This document shows positions 34,588-46,629 of a stretch of 64,000 bases of DNA, piece by piece. This DNA is from Notolepis coatsorum (Eukaryota > Chordata > Actinopteri > Aulopiformes > Paralepididae), in contig OZ020590.1 in NCBI GenBank assembly GCA_963971535.1, positions 151,642,034 through 151,706,033 on the forward strand. The letters run 5' to 3'. The notes under the pieces were generated by a model. It saw nothing but the letters and a program-made list of their open reading frames with translations. It did no database searches and was not told the origin of the DNA. Position numbers and translations under genes: made by a program. Position 1 is the first letter of the stretch. Each line of letters opens with the position of its first letter.

Positions 34588-36027
34588 GGTACTCTACCCC
34601 CCCCCCCCCCCCCCTCACAGTGAGCTGTGGTGTTCCACAAGGAAGCATACTAGGACCGCTACTCTTCCTAATTTATGCAAATGACATGTCGTCAGCCTGT
34701 GACTGCAACTTGTTCCTGTTTGCGGACGACTCAGCCCTGCTGGTCTCTGACAAGAACAAATTGCAGGTTGAAAAATCCCTCAGCACGGAACTAGGCAAAA
34801 TCTGCATATGGCTCGCTGATAACAAACTATCATTACACATGGGCAAAACAGAGTCCATTCTCTTCGGTTCAAATAACAAACTCAGCAAGACCGACAGATT
34901 CTCAGTTGCAGTGGGTGACAATATTGTCACAAGGAAAGACGAAATTACCTACCTGGGTTCCATCCTAGAGGCAAATCTTTCCTGTGACAGAATGGCATCC
35001 AATGTAATAAAAAAAGTCAACCAACGAACTAGATTCTTGTACCGGATCTCCTCTCTGGTAAACAAGAATACCCTGAAGACTCTGGCAGGAGCACTCATTC
35101 AAGGGTACTATGACTATGCGTGCACCTCATGGTACCAAAGCACCTCAAAGGCGCTTAAAACAAAATTACAAACATCACAAAACAAACTGGTCAGACTACT
35201 ACTTGACCTGAACCCCAGAACCCACCTCACCCCTGCCCACTTTGACAACCTAGGATGGCTTAGAGTAGACGACAGAGTACAGCAACTTGCAATGGGCCTG
35301 GTCTACAAGATACACTATACGAACGGGGTGCCCATGTACATGTCAAAATACTTCCCAAAGGTCAGTGAATACCACAACCACTACACCAGAGGAAGCTCAA
35401 CAAATCATGTTAAACCCAGATTCGGCTCAAACAAGGGACTAAACACGTTTCGCAATTATGCCACAACAATGTGGAACGCCCTACCCAAAGCTGTAAAGGA
35501 ATGTGAATCCCTGCCCACATTCAAAACCGCTCTTAAAGAGCACCTACGGGAGGCTGCAATTCGAAACTGGCCACCGTAAATGCCCAAAACCCCCACCACC
35601 TCCTAATAGACAGTCTCCTCCTCACCGCATGTATATTCCCTCCCCGCCGTATGTATATTTCCCTCCCACCCACCCCCTCCTAATGTACAGTCCCCTCCCC
35701 TCCCACCCACCCCCTCCTAATGTACAGTCCCCTCCCCATCATATGTATATACTCTGTCGGGATCTAGGGGTAACAGTACTGTATATTTGAATGCCCCCTA
35801 TGTCACAAATGTATCAGTACTAAATACCTATATGTCCCTATGCCATAAATGTCATGTATGTTGTGTATGTCATAAATGTCTATATGAATAAATGGGGGAC
35901 CCTGATGGAAACAAGACAAACGTCTTTCTCAGGTCTGCATCCCCTTAACAATTGTATGTATTGAGCCGTACTGTATTGTACCCATTCTGCAATCTGTTAA
36001 ATAAAGTTTTCATTCATTCATTCATTC
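34588..36027 (+). mobile_element. 5'-truncated LINE in unit 2
   Basis: The LINE begins inside RT at a C-run (GGTACTCTACCCCC) and is open from 34,620 to 35,579 through FADD (about 34,728) to the C-terminus. A shorter 3' UTR follows, with CCCACCCACCCC runs and the recurring CTAATGTACAG, ending in (CATT)n. Unit 3 (52,990) has the empty site GGGAAACAGGGC; only AC is duplicated. The tail and 3' UTR differ from the (AATC)n copies, so two LINE subfamilies are present. Confidence 0.92.
34620..35579 (+). pseudogene. LINE RT fragment, 319 codons, open
   Basis: The frame contains GVPQGSILGPLLFLIYANDM, the catalytic FADD, the LADNKLSLH segment and the complete C-terminal region to the stop at 35,579. 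There are no internal stops, but the N-terminal half of RT and the endonuclease are missing, so it cannot be functional alone. About ten amino-acid differences separate it from the copy at 12.8-14.1 kb. Confidence 0.88.
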
Positions 36028-36191
36028 ACAGGGCTCGGTTGCGGCAAATCCCATACCATCAACTCGTCAACATGTGAACACAAGTCGCAAATCTCACAAC
36101 CATCGTCGCCCAAACTCCAATCGTCAACACTACCACCACAACACATCCGATATTTCGGCATTCCCAACCTCCTCCTTCCCTTCTTCCCCAT

Positions 36192-36721
36192 CGCGCCGTC
36201 TCGTACTCTCAAGCCCCTATTTACAACATTATCGGCTTAGACCAGAGATATATCATCAAGGTACAAGGATAGCTGCTTACCTCTTATCATTCAGGATAGA
36301 GTAGACTGAGGTTGGTAGGAAGCAGCACGTAAAGCCAGATACCATACGTCGCGCAACAAAACGTCACTTCCTCCTGAAGTGACGATTTCAAAATAAAATA
36401 CCTATTTACAATAGTTGGTTGTCCCAAATCATTCAGAATTTACAATAAACTAAAAACGGTAAACTAAAACAGCTGATCATTCTTCAAACCGTTACACAAC
36501 TAATGCTGCTACTTCCTGATTGAGCCCCCCTCTGCGAGACACTCCTTGCCCCCTGCTGCCTGACTCTGTACTCCTTGGTCACCCGCTGCCCCCTTATTCA
36601 ATTCCCTAACCACCTCCTCCAATATCAGACCTTCCATACCCAAATGTTGAACCGCTATCCTAACAATCATTTTAATTCTATCTGTTCTACCCTCAACCTT
36701 TGCCGCAGTATTAACTACCCC
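36192..36721 (-). repeat. Leader and ORF1 relic of unit 2
   Basis: This is the same arrangement as 23,570-24,082: leader with TTGTAAATAGG, then the C-terminal ORF1 relic on the minus strand (about 36,575-36,720). A short palindromic GTCACTTC...GAAGTGAC is present near 36,363-36,385, which is absent from the other units. Confidence 0.65.
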
Positions 36722-37563
36722 TGCAGAATGGGTACAATACAGTACAGCTCAATACACACAATTGTTAAGGGGATGCAGACCAGAGAAAGACTTTCGTCTT
36801 GTTTACATCGGGGTCCCCCATTTTCAATTCATCAGGATATGACATACATGACATACAGATAGACAGTACTGCTACACCTATACATTTTGACATACCAGAC
36901 TTGCAAATACAGTACTGTTTGTGATACAAAAGAGTCCAGAAAAGAGAGTATATACATTTGACGTAAAAACTGTACATTGGAGGAGGTTGGGTACGTGGGG
37001 TGGGGTTGGGTGGGTGGGGGGCTGTACATTGGAGGTGGTTGGGTGGGGGGGGGGGGGGGTTGAGTAGGAGGGGTGGGTGGGTGGGGAACACTGTACAACT
37101 GTACAAGCAAAACTGTACATTGGAATATTGACAAAACCATACTTGGTCATTTACTGTACATTGGAGGGTTAGGACATTTACAGGGGCCAGTTTCGAATTG
37201 CAGTCTCCGGTAGGTGTTCTTTGAGAGTGGTTTTAAAAGTGGGTAGTGATTCACATTCCTTTACCGCTTTGGATAGGGCGTTCCACATTGATGTGGCATA
37301 ATTGCGAAACGTGTTCAGTCCCTTGTTTGAGCCGAATCTGGGTTTAACATGATTTGTGGAGCTCCCTCTGGTGTTGTGATCGTGGTATTTACTGACCTTT
37401 GGGAAGTATTTTGACATGTACATGGGTACCTTGGTCGTGTAGTGTATCTGGTAGACCAGGCCCATTGCAAGTTGCTGTACTCTGTCGTCTACTCTAAGCC
37501 ATCCTAGGTTGTCAAAGTGAGCAGGGGTGAGGTGGGTTCTAGGAGTAAGGTCAAGCAGTAGTA
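36722..37563 (-). mobile_element. Antisense LINE fragment in X block, unit 2
   Basis: This is collinear with 24,083-25,186 but truncated: after about 37,560 (AAGCAGTAGTAGTAG) some 275 bp present in units 1 and 3 are missing, replaced by a short GTA repeat. The RT C-terminus is open at 37,178-37,465 and 3' UTR G-runs lie at 36,990-37,085. Confidence 0.87.
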
Positions 37564-37632
37564 GTAGTGTTACTGTATGTACTGTGTGGATTGATTGAAC
37601 ACTTTATTAAATGGGCCTGGTCTACAAGATAC

Positions 37633-38221
37633 AAGTTTCAAGTTCAAGTTTCTTTAATAGTTGTCATACAGAAGTACAGAATACTTTTGTACAAAATGCT
37701 TCTTACTGTTGCGCTCCAGAGACTGTGCATGACAAGATAAGTATGAAATAAAAACATAGTAAAAATTAGAAGAAAAAAAAAAGAGGTCACAGTGTTCAGT
37801 TTAGACATATGTACAATGTTCGTAGACGTAGTTACCATACAATATACAATACTGTGCAGTGTACTAATATACAATACTATATAGTGCAAGGCATAAATGG
37901 ACAAGGTGCAGTTTAGGTACAATTCACAGTAGGTGTACGAGTTGTAGTGCAAATCCTTTATCAATAAATATAAAGTGTAAGTGTGTTTGTGTGATCTAAA
38001 GTGTGGAGAGTGGGTGCTGCAGTGTGTTGTTTGTTTGAGTGAGTGTGTGTGTGCGTGTGGGTGTGTGTGCTGTGTGCATTTGATGGTTGTTGCATAGTGA
38101 TTATTGTTCGTTTAGCGATTATTGTTCGTTTAGCAGCCTGATGGCCTGGGGATAGAAGCTCCTTCTGAGTCTTTCTGTGCTCGCCATAAGACTCCGGTAT
38201 CGCTTGCCTGACGGCAGCACT
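37633..38221 (-). mobile_element. L2-like LINE 3' fragment
   Basis: This sequence is inserted between AAGATAC and TACACTACACC, which are contiguous in units 1 and 3. On the minus strand its first 120 bp encode the end of an L2-type RT (LPSGKRYRS, STERLRRSFYPQAIRLLN), followed by a 3' UTR that ends at AACTTGAAACTT. It is 5'-truncated and lies inside the sense LINE fragment of the X block. Confidence 0.82.
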
Positions 38222-38805
38222 ACACTACACCACTAAGGTACCCATGTACATGTCGAAATACTTCCCAAAGGTCAGTGAATACCACGCCCACAACACCAGA
38301 GGGAGCTCCACAAATCATGTTCAACCCAGATTCGGCTCAAACAAGGGACTAAACACGTTTCGCAATTATGCCACAACAATGTGGAACGCCCTACCCACAG
38401 CCGTAAAGGAATGTGAATCACTACCCACCTTCAAAACCGCCCTCAAAGAGCACCTACGGGAGACTGCAATTAGAAACTGGCAACTGTAAATGTCCAAACC
38501 CCCCCACCCACCCACCCCCTCCTAATGTACAGTCTCCTCCCCACCGTATGTATATATTTTCTTTTAGGATCTCTGGGTAACAGTACTGTATATTTGCATA
38601 TCGTATGTCACAAATGTAACAGTACTATATACCTGTATGTCCCTATGTCATAAATATCATGAATTGAAAATGGGGGACCCTGATGTAAACAAGATGAAAG
38701 TCTTTCTCTGGTCTGCATCCCCTTAACAATTGTGTGTATTGAGTCGTACTGTATTGTACCCATTCTGCAATCTGTTATAATAATAAAGTTTTCATTCATT
38801 CATAC
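38222..38805 (+). mobile_element. Sense LINE fragment in X block, unit 2
   Basis: The RT C-terminus (open 38,244-38,489) leads into the CATT-type 3' UTR and tail ending about 38,805. Its first bases lie at 37,604-37,632, before the L2 insertion. This is the complete version of the fragment deleted in unit 1. Confidence 0.87.
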
Positions 38806-39547
38806 TACTGAGCAATAGTGCTAATCAGATGTATGTACAGAGTTGTTGTATTAATATGTATCTATCCATATATATTGTGACATCCTCCAGGCACGAAGTA
38901 GTATACAAGTAGATTTCTTGAACTGATTTTAATGAAGCTTGTCCATTCTCCATCCAAACCGTAAATACATACACAATACATACAAATGATACCATTAGCA
39001 ATTGAAAGCCCATCAAAAACGTAGCTAACATCAACCGTCAACATATAACAAAAATCATCATCCATAGCAATCAATACCTTATTGGCTGCGTGCCAGTATA
39101 AGAGAACATCGATTGTGTTGTGTCTTTGTCCTTTTTCTTGTTATATTGTCTTGTGTTAGACAATTATTTTACTTGCTTGAATTGACCGCAAAGTCAAGAC
39201 AGCCATCCATCAAGTCATGTCGGGTCTCAAAGAAAGGCGGAAACACGTCACCGGATATTAAGTGGGAAACAAGTCTTGTGAGACTAAATAATTGCACAAG
39301 CAAAAAGAAATCATGCGCCACTCATATTATCTATATAAACCCATATGAAATACAATCCTGAGTATTATTATTAATATGCAAAAATAAACGTATAAAATTG
39401 TAAGCGAATATAACTATATTAACCAACTGTTAACCATAGCTGCATTTACATATATCCACATCTGTCTGTACATACCTGCATATAATCCTTTGTATATCTG
39501 TAGATACTAGCCTCTATCTATCTATACATTTTGTACATGTCCCTTAC
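38806..39547. other. Unit-specific spacer, no gene recognised
   Basis: AT-rich sequence shared with unit 3 (55,870-56,596) and in part with 59,880-60,350; only its first 280 bp occur in unit 1. It contains GAAACACGTCACCGG and a TATATAAACC box near 39,332. Short frames on both strands show no family resemblance. It could be the remains of an unrecognised element. Confidence 0.6.
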
Positions 39548-40796
39548 CAGGCCCGGACTGGCCATCGGGAGCACCGGGAGTTTTCCCGGTGGCCTGGCCT
39601 GCACATATAAAAATTAATAATTTTTTTTATTATAATTTTTAATTTTTTTTGCCATGCCATTGTTTCTAGTTGTGGCAGCGGTGCGGCGCGATCGTTTTTA
39701 GATAACCTAGATGGGTGGGGAACAACCAGGAGTTCACTGTCTGCGACAGAGTTGGAGAACTATCTGACTCTCTCTTCCTCACGCGGACACACACACACAA
39801 TGGAGCCGTGCTGCCGCTTGTGATTGGTGGAGGCGGGACCAGGCGATACAACTGATTGACAGCGGAGGCGGCGAATGGAATGGCAGATGCACACTCACAC
39901 TTTTCTGGAAGGAGTTGTTAAATCTGACATTACAAAAAACAATATGTGGTGGTTATGATTGGGGCTGAAGTTGAATAAACAATTTATGAAAGAGAGAGAT
40001 AATTCACACCTTTGCCACACCTTTGCAATTACACACCTTTGCCACATTGGCTACAAACATAATCACTGCAACGTTATCGAAAAAATAAGAATCTGATCAG
40101 ACACAAGGGTTAAGTTGTTGTTCCCTTTCTAATTTCCTCAAAAACATCTAGTCTAGTTAATGTGATCAATATTATTTGACAATTGATGCTTTTTGTTGGA
40201 AATTTCAGTCAGTGAGCTCATACTTTGAGCTCATTTAATAGTTAAAATGATTGAGACAACGCAATCTTCTGTCTTTGTTGTGCATGCATGCGTGTGCTCA
40301 CCACACGCGATACATGTGTCACTATTCTGGCAGTGGCTACTGTTATTATAGTATTGTAATGAAAGGTCTGTTATTTAATGTTTGTGTAAAGGGCTATTTT
40401 AACTGTTGATGGGTAGTGCATCAGTAAAGTGAATATGTTATTGTGCTCTTGCTCTGTTTGAATAGGTGGAGAGAGTGGTTAACTGTATTATAATAGTAAA
40501 TAGAAGAATATGTTGTGCTCTTGCTTTTTTCTTTTTGAAGGTGGAGAGAGTACCATTGCTAGTGCCACAACCATTTTATTTGAGGTTCATAACAGTACAT
40601 TGTACTAAGCAATTGTTGGCTCATTAGTTAGCGTTTCACATGCACTAAAATTCACCAGAATGCAGGAAATTAAGTCTTTGTAACAAAAGATTTCCGGGTG
40701 GGGGACCCCCAGACCCCCCGCTTAAAAAGTGGCCTGATTGGGGCTATATTTCGCGCTATATCTCCCGGTATGAATCATTTCCCCAGTCCGGGCCTG
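39548..40796. mobile_element. hAT element, 1.25 kb
   Basis: The ends CAGGCCCGGACTGG and CCAGTCCGGGCCTG are flanked by the 8-bp duplication TCCCTTAC (39,540-39,547 and 40,797-40,804). Unit 3 (56,595) and its duplicate (60,350) have the empty site. The 5' end carries a GC-rich hairpin (GGGAGCACCGGGAGTTTTCCCGG). No transposase ORF is visible, so it is a non-autonomous derivative. Confidence 0.93.
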
Positions 40797-40931
40797 TCCC
40801 TTACCTACTCTTACTAGTTACGCTGCTGGCCAGTATGACTTACTACCATAGTGTCTTTATACCTGTATCACTGTACATGTTAATACTATATCTATATCTG
40901 TACATATCCCTTACCTACTCTTACTAGTTAC
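40797..40931. repeat. Short tandem-like spacer repeat
   Basis: A segment of about 130 bp with CCCTTACCTACTCTTACTAGTTAC and GTATCACTGTACAT recurs at about 40,905, 41,331 and in unit 3. It is split by two hAT insertions. No gene is seen. Confidence 0.7.
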
Positions 40932-41303
40932 TAGGGGTGTAAAGGTACACGTATCCGTACCGAACCGTTTCAGTGTGTACCATACCGTACCGAACGGCTG
41001 TGTACCGAACGAATACAACGGTATGTTAACCAATAACGACTGCCCACTGGGGGCTGTTTTTTTCACAATCTAATATAATAATAATAATTATTATTTTTTT
41101 TCTTTACAAGTCGATTATTAATTTAAATATAGAATATTTGTTGACAGCCCTACAAGTACAATTAGTTACTGCACACTACATCACCCCTGAGTGGAACATG
41201 GAAAGCCAAACTTTCCCCCACTGTACCGAAAACCTGTACCGAACCGTGACTTCAAAACCGAGGTACGTACCGAACCGTGGTTTTGTGTACCGTTACACCC
41301 CTA
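40932..41303. mobile_element. hAT MITE, 372 bp
   Basis: The ends TAGGGGTGTAAAGGTACACG and CGTTACACCCCTA are flanked by the 8-bp duplication CTAGTTAC (40,924-40,931 and 41,304-41,311). The interior has repeated CCGTACCGAACCG. In unit 3 only the first 14-15 bp of this MITE remain before a copia LTR (56,729-56,743 and again 60,486-60,500). Confidence 0.92.
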
Positions 41304-41470
41304 CTAGTTACTATATGTATATCTGTACATATCTCTTACCTACTCTTACTAGTTACGCTGCTGGCCAGTATGACTTACTACCATAGTGTCTTTATACCTG
41401 TATCACTGTACATATTAATACTTAATACTACAAATCTGTACATACATCTGATTAGCACTAATACTAATCA

Positions 41471-41600
41471 GTGGCTCGGGAGGTAGAGCAGTCATCTGGT
41501 AATCTGGAGGTTCCCAGTTCGATTCCCCTTCTCCCGGGCAGCGTGTCGAAGTGTCCTTGAGCAAGACACTTAACCCCTAACTTTACCCCATTGCAGTAGT
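41471..41600 (+). mobile_element. tRNA-derived SINE fragment
   Basis: The sequence starts with a tRNA-like head (A box GGTAGAGCAGTCATCTGG, B box GTTCGATTCCC) and continues with the fish SINE segment GTGTCCTTGAGCAAGACACTTAACCCC. It is not a tRNA gene: the acceptor stem does not close and the SINE body follows. Confidence 0.75.
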
Positions 41601-41716
41601 CGAGGGAGGCGAGACGTGACTGTTGATTGGATGAGGAGTTGGGTGGCTTCATTTGTCAGCAAGGGGCGGATGCTTCTGCCGTTGCTCAGGAGGAACATTC
41701 CATGCAGGGCAGGGAT

Positions 41717-42585
41717 ACAAACTGGTGAGACTACTGCTTGACCTTACTCCTAGAACCCACCTCACCCCTGCCCACTTTGACAACCTAGGATGGCTTAGTG
41801 TAGACGACAGAGTACAGCAACTTGTAATGGGCCTGGTCTACAAGATACACTACACGACTAAAGTACCCATGTACATGTCAAAATACTTCCCAAAGGCCAG
41901 TGAATACCACGATCACAACACCAGAGGGAGCTCCACAAATCATGTCAAACCCAGATTCGGCTCAAACAAGGGACTAAACACCTTTCGCTATTATGCCACA
42001 TCAATGTGGAACGCCCTACCCACAGCTGTAAAGGAATGTGAATCACTACCCACTTTCAAAGAGCACCTACGGGAGACTGCAGTTGGAAACTGGCCCCTGT
42101 AAATGTCTTAACCCAACCCCCTCCAATGTACAGTAAATGTCCTAACCCAATAATACACGAGACCCTCTTCTTGGGACCAAATAAGGTTTAGTCGATATTC
42201 CAATGTACAGTTTTGCTTGTAGTTTCCCCCACCCACCTCCAATGTACAGTCCGTACAGTCCCCCCCCCCCCAGCCTACACAACCTCCTCCAATGTACAAT
42301 TTCTACGTCAAATGTATATACTCTCTGTTTTAGACTCTTTTTGTATCACAAACAGTACTGTATTTGTAAATCTGGTATGTCATAAATGTATAGATGTAGC
42401 AGTACTGTCTATCTGTATGTTGTGTATGTCATATATGTTATGATGAATTGAAAATGGGGGACCCTGATGTAAACAAGACGAAAGTCTTTCTCTGGTCTGC
42501 ATCCCCTTAACAATTATGTGTATTAAGCTGTACTGTATTGTACCCATTCTGCAATCTGTTAATAAAGTTTTCAATCAATCAATCA
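41717..42585 (+). mobile_element. LINE 3' fragment
   Basis: The RT C-terminus starts at AAACTGGTGAGACTACTGC and stops at 42,102, with a short deletion near 42,058 (about 15 bp missing before GAGCACCTACG). The 3' UTR and (AATC)n tail follow to 42,585. It belongs to the AATC-tailed subfamily. Confidence 0.88.
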
Positions 42586-42841
42586 TACACGGCACACTGA
42601 GGCCTACAACAAACTGACCGGATCTTCCTTTATTCATTATGTTGTACTGTAGCACTATTTTACTCTGTCCATTATATTGCATAATTTTACTATCTATTCT
42701 ATTCTACTATTCTATTATTGCACTGTATTATTTTACTCTGTCTATTGCTTTTTATTACAGGTTCAAAACTGTCAGGTATTAAACTGTGTGGGTATCAAAC
42801 AAGAGACTGTCAGGCTTTAAAACTGTGTGGGAACCAGGCCT
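42586..42841. other. Spacer, no gene recognised
   Basis: AT-rich sequence with runs such as TTTTACTCTGTC and CTATTCTATTCT. It is followed by a phrase GGTATCAAAC...CTGTCAGG..TTTAAACTGTGTGGG that recurs after the minisatellite at 43,030-43,080. No coding or known repeat signal is identified. Confidence 0.5.
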
Positions 42842-43011
42842 AGAACTGCACCCTGAGAGAGGGAACTGCACCCTGAGAGGGAACTGCACTCTGAGAGGGA
42901 ACTGCACCCTGAGAGGGACCTGCACCCTGAGAGGGAACTGTACCCTGAGAGGGAACTGCACCCTGAGAGAGGGAACTGCACCCTGAGAGGGAACTGCACT
43001 CTGAGAGGGAG
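42842..43011 (+). repeat. 18-bp minisatellite
   Basis: Roughly nine copies of AACTGCACCCTGAGAGGG, with occasional 20-bp units (extra AG) and T/C changes. Open frames through it on both strands (for example the minus-strand LRVQFPL repeats) follow from the 18-bp period and are not genes. Confidence 0.92.
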
Positions 43012-43144
43012 GTTCGAAGGGTCAAAGTGGGTATAAGACAGGAGGGAAGACTGTCGAGTTTTAAACTGTGGATACCAAACAGAGAAGGTAAAGACGACTT
43101 TGAACTGTTGAACAGTAATCCAGAACTATTTTATTGCACTGTAA

Positions 43145-43575
43145 AAAGAAATACAAATAATAATTTGCAAGGAATAGCGCACAAACTAAAGTATGTAGAA
43201 ATTAACTGGTTAGTCAGTCTTGGACTATAAACAATGCCTGTCAAATGAGCCATACTATTGTCTCCATAGCTATAATACAGAACACGCGATGGGGCCGCAA
43301 ACATCGCTAAAATGGTCAATAATGCTGGCGCCATTGAGTAAAGATGGGAAAAGAGCGTGGCGGTCAATGAGTTAACAGGGACGGGGTTGAATGTGAACTA
43401 GATGAGGGAGGGAGGGAGGGACGTGAGTTTGTTTCTTCTCTGGTGTGAATCCTCATGTGTGTCTTTATATATGCCTTCCGAGTAAATCCTTTCCCACAAA
43501 CTAAATGTTTTTTCCCCACCCCGAGTATGAGTTCTGATATGTACTTTTAAGTCACGTTTTGCACCAAATATTTTA
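43145..43575. other. Downstream flank of zinc-finger gene 2
   Basis: This matches 25,850-26,277. The relic of two further fingers is again seen on the minus strand beyond the gene's stop but is more damaged: about 14 bp present in copy 1 (CACAAACTTCACAACTAAATG) are lost near 43,500, and CACCC is added. No independent gene is visible. Confidence 0.7.
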
Positions 43576-45188
43576 TCACAGTGTGGAACTATAGGGCTTT
43601 TCCCCCGTATGGCACCTCATGTGTCTATTCAGGTCTCCCTGTCTATTATATCTTTTAGGACACAGGGTGCAACTATAGGGCTTTTCCCCAGTATGGCGTC
43701 TTATATGTTCTTTTAGGTGATATTTTACACTAAATCTTTTAGGACACAGGGTGCAACTATAGGGCTTTTCCCCAGTATGGCATCTTATATGATCTTTTAG
43801 GTGATATTTTACACTAAATCTTTTAAGACACAGTGTGCAACTATAGGGCTTTTCCCCAGTATGGCGTGTCATGTGAATATTCAGCTCTCCCCGTGTAATA
43901 TATTTTTTAGGACACAGTGTGCAACTATAGGGCTTTTCCCCAGTATGGCGTGTCATGTGAATATTCAGGTCTCCCTGTGTAATATATCTTTTAGGACACA
44001 GTGTGCAACTATAGGGCTTTTCCCCAGTATGGCGTGTCATGTGTCTATTCAGGTCTCCCTGTGTAATATATCTTTTAGGACACAGTGTGCAACTATAGGG
44101 CTTTTCCCCAGTATGGCGTCTTATATGTACTTTTAGGTCAGATTTTACACAAAATCTTTTAGGACACAGTGTGCAACTATAGGGCTTTTCCCTAGTATGG
44201 CATCTCATATGTGCTTCCAAGAGTGTAATGGCAGTACATTTCTTGCCACAAACAGTACATGTCATGTGAGTTTGAAGGTGAAGTTTTAAGCTCTCTGTGG
44301 GTTCTAAATGTTTTCCACACAAACCACAGTCACTAGAATGGGCTTTAAGATGGGGCATTAAAGCTTTCCTATTAGGAAAACATTTCCCACACACTTTACA
44401 GCTCCAGGTCTCACATGGTATTTGGTTTGATAATTTCACCTCATGGGATGCAACCACAGAGCTCTTCAACTGGTTGCTGTTAGACAAACTCTGTCCTTTG
44501 TTTTTCTGTGTCTTCTTTGATGTCAGTGAGTTTAAACCAGGATGAGGTTCACTAGTCTCCAGCCAATCATCACTGTCATCAGTATCAGTTCCAGAACAGT
44601 GTGAAGAGAGGAGCTGGCCATCTGTAGTTGGTTCTAAATCACCAACTGGATCTAAGTTACTGACTGGTTCTGATAATCCACAGTCCTCTCCATCAGGTTC
44701 TGTTTTCATCTGTTCTGTTGAGGTGCTGGCTAGAGGCTCTGTCTCTCTGTTTTCCTCAGTCTGGGTTTGGTTAAACCATGAGGACTGAGGTTTCTCTTCA
44801 TCATGTTCACTCTTCACAGGGACAGGGTTGAAAGTGAACTTGATACCAGCCTCCTCCAGACCTTGAAGCTGCTCTCCCTCCTGACTGGTCCAGAGTTCCT
44901 CCTGTTCCTCTTTAATCTGTAGGAGCTCTGGGTCCTGGGTTTGGTTAAACCATGAGGACTGAGGTTTCTCTTCATCATGTTCACTCTTCACAGGGACAGG
45001 GTTGAATGTGAACTTGATGATACCAGCCTCCTCCAGACCTTGAAGCTGCTCTCCCTCCGGACAGGTCCAGAGTTCCTCCTGTTCCTCTTTAATCTGTAGG
45101 AGCTCTGGCTGCTCCTGGCTCAGACTGGGGCTCCTCTCTTGCTGCTCAGGGGGAACCTCCTCTTCACAGACAGAGAGCTGTGGGGGGT
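43576..45188 (-). CDS. C2H2 zinc-finger protein, last exon, 10 fingers (copy 2)
   Basis: This is the paralogue of 26,278-28,481, with the same splice acceptor (CTGCCTCCCTCCAG; exon from 45,188) and N-terminus. It has two rather than three 59-codon acidic repeats and ten rather than fifteen fingers. Fingers 1-3 align one to one with copy 1; the later fingers have been reshuffled, with contact residues such as [18 protein letters not shown] and YNRQGDLNR. It ends at KPYSSTL, the same truncated finger as copy 1, where the first Cys is also lost. Expected role: nuclear DNA-binding protein. The missing first exon and shared truncation leave function open. Confidence 0.83.
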
Positions 45189-45267
45189 CTGGAGGGAGGC
45201 AGAATAATAACATGAATAGTTGTAATTACTGTCACCATTGGAAAGCCACCCATTTTAAGAATTCACA

Positions 45268-45682
45268 CATGTTCTTCCTGTGCCCCAGGACAGTTCAGTC
45301 AGTATGTTCTTCCTGTGCCCCAGGACAGTTCAGTCAGTATGTTCTTCCTGTGCCCCAGGACAGTTCAGTCAGTATGTTCTTCCTGTGCCCCAGGACAGTT
45401 CAGTCAGTATGTTCTTCCTGTGCTCCAGGACAGTTCAGTCAGTATGTTCTTCCTGTGTCTCAGGACAGTTCAGTCAGTATGTTCTTCCTCAGTATGTACT
45501 GACATACTGACTGAACTGTCCTTGAGCACAGGTAGAACATACTGACTGAACTGTCCTGGAGCACAGGAAGAACATACTGACTGAACTGTCCTGGAGCACA
45601 GGAAGAACATACTGACTGAACTGTCCTGGGGCACAGGAAGAACATACTGACTGAACTGTCCTGGAGCACAGGAAGAACATAG
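45268..45682. repeat. Inverted 35-bp minisatellite upstream of zinc-finger exon 2
   Basis: The same 35-bp unit as at 28,563-29,230. About six forward copies run to 45,487, then the palindromic centre CAGTATGTACTGACATACTG, then about five reverse copies to 45,682. Copy number is lower than in unit 1, but the inverted layout and centre are conserved. Confidence 0.95.
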
Positions 45683-45689
45683 ATGGTGA

Positions 45690-46030
45690 AAAAACTAGGT
45701 AGTTCACTATGTCGACCCATGATTAAAATGACATAAATGATGCAACATACAGATATATATCATGACATAAATGACATACAGGTATACAGTACTGTTACAT
45801 TTGTGACATACAAGATATGCAAATATACAGTAGTTAAACAGAGATCTTAACAGAAAATATATACATACGAGGGGGAGGAAACTGTACATTAGCAGGGAGT
45901 GGGTGGGTGGGTGGGAGAGACATGTGTATTGTGAATTGTGTATTGTGAAAGCCAAGGTAGGTGATTCAATAATGTTACTAGATCAACTGATCTTTACATT
46001 CGAATTTTTTTTCAAATAGTCTACTAGTAC
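45690..46030. other. Spacer between minisatellite and THAP-like exon
   Basis: This matches 29,235-29,575. It contains a LINE-3'-UTR-like stretch (AATATACAGTAG, GGAGGAAACTGTA, GGGTGGGTGGGTGGG) in antisense. No gene is seen. Confidence 0.6.
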
Positions 46031-46041
46031 AAATGTTTGGA

Positions 46042-46365
46042 TCAAAATGCTGATCGGTACTTTGGTACTTCGTTCAGACGGGAGAGGAGGAGAGGGGGTG
46101 TTTGCCTCCTTTCCTCAGACAATTCTTTGCACTCTTCTCCCTGATTTGTAATAGCTTTTGGCAATCTGAAGTACTCTAAATGCTTTTCCCAGTCCGACCA
46201 ATTATTACAGCCAAAAAACACAACAATAATTGACCCTTTTGAGCAACAATGAAAAGGAACAGTTGCGAGTTCGGTTGCGTTGTAAACATTCAGTATCTCC
46301 AAAATGGTCGACTTCCGGTTTGATGACGCGCCGTGAAAGCACTTGCGTACTACAACACAGTACAT
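46042..46365 (-). pseudogene. THAP-like half-domain exon, copy 2
   Basis: This paralogue of 29,526-29,906 has one extra A in a run near 46,210, which brings the THAP-like motif (FGCNNWSDWEKH, EYFRLPKAITNQGEE, ELSEERR) into the same frame as the upstream ATG. The frame difference between two otherwise close copies suggests that neither is under strong constraint, or that one is repaired by chance. Confidence 0.5.
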
Positions 46366-46629
46366 AAGCTACCGTCTAGACATGTGTATGGCTGGGAGCT
46401 TTATACAATTAAACTCTTACACTAAACCAAAATAAAATCAAAACATTACTTAAAACAGAAATGGTAAACTAGCGCCACCTGCTGAACAGAGCAGAAAATG
46501 CCACAATGCATAGAGTTAGCAGGTAAATTAATTTACATTGATAAACATACAATATGCATGGAGCCACATACCTGCAGAAGACACATAAAACAACACCGCT
46601 GGAGTCTTCTGGTCGCTGCACATCTTACA

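Larger units (their letters stand above)
32551..36191 (-). pseudogene. I/Nimb-like LINE ORF1 (unit 2), split by two insertions
   Basis: The protein starts at ATG 36,191 and would end at the stop at 32,700. Removing the MITE (33,443-33,857) and LINE (34,588-36,027) leaves about 540 codons. The order is Cys-rich N-terminus, Ser/Arg-rich then acidic region, FEGVDGVRNIEPSQL region, three zinc knuckles (about 33,225-33,360) and a C-terminal helical part. Small frame changes are visible near 34,250 (two extra bases relative to units 1 and 3) and near 33,050. No RT follows; the 3' UTR and GAA tail come directly after. Confidence 0.8.

Noticed and set aside
41471..41545. Possible tRNA gene (also 46,977 and 55,338)
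   Set aside because: Box A and B are present but the sequences continue into SINE bodies with A-rich tails and target duplications, and acceptor stems do not pair.
42779..43025. Repetitive frames around 42.8-43.0 kb
   Set aside because: They arise from an 18-bp minisatellite whose period is a multiple of three.
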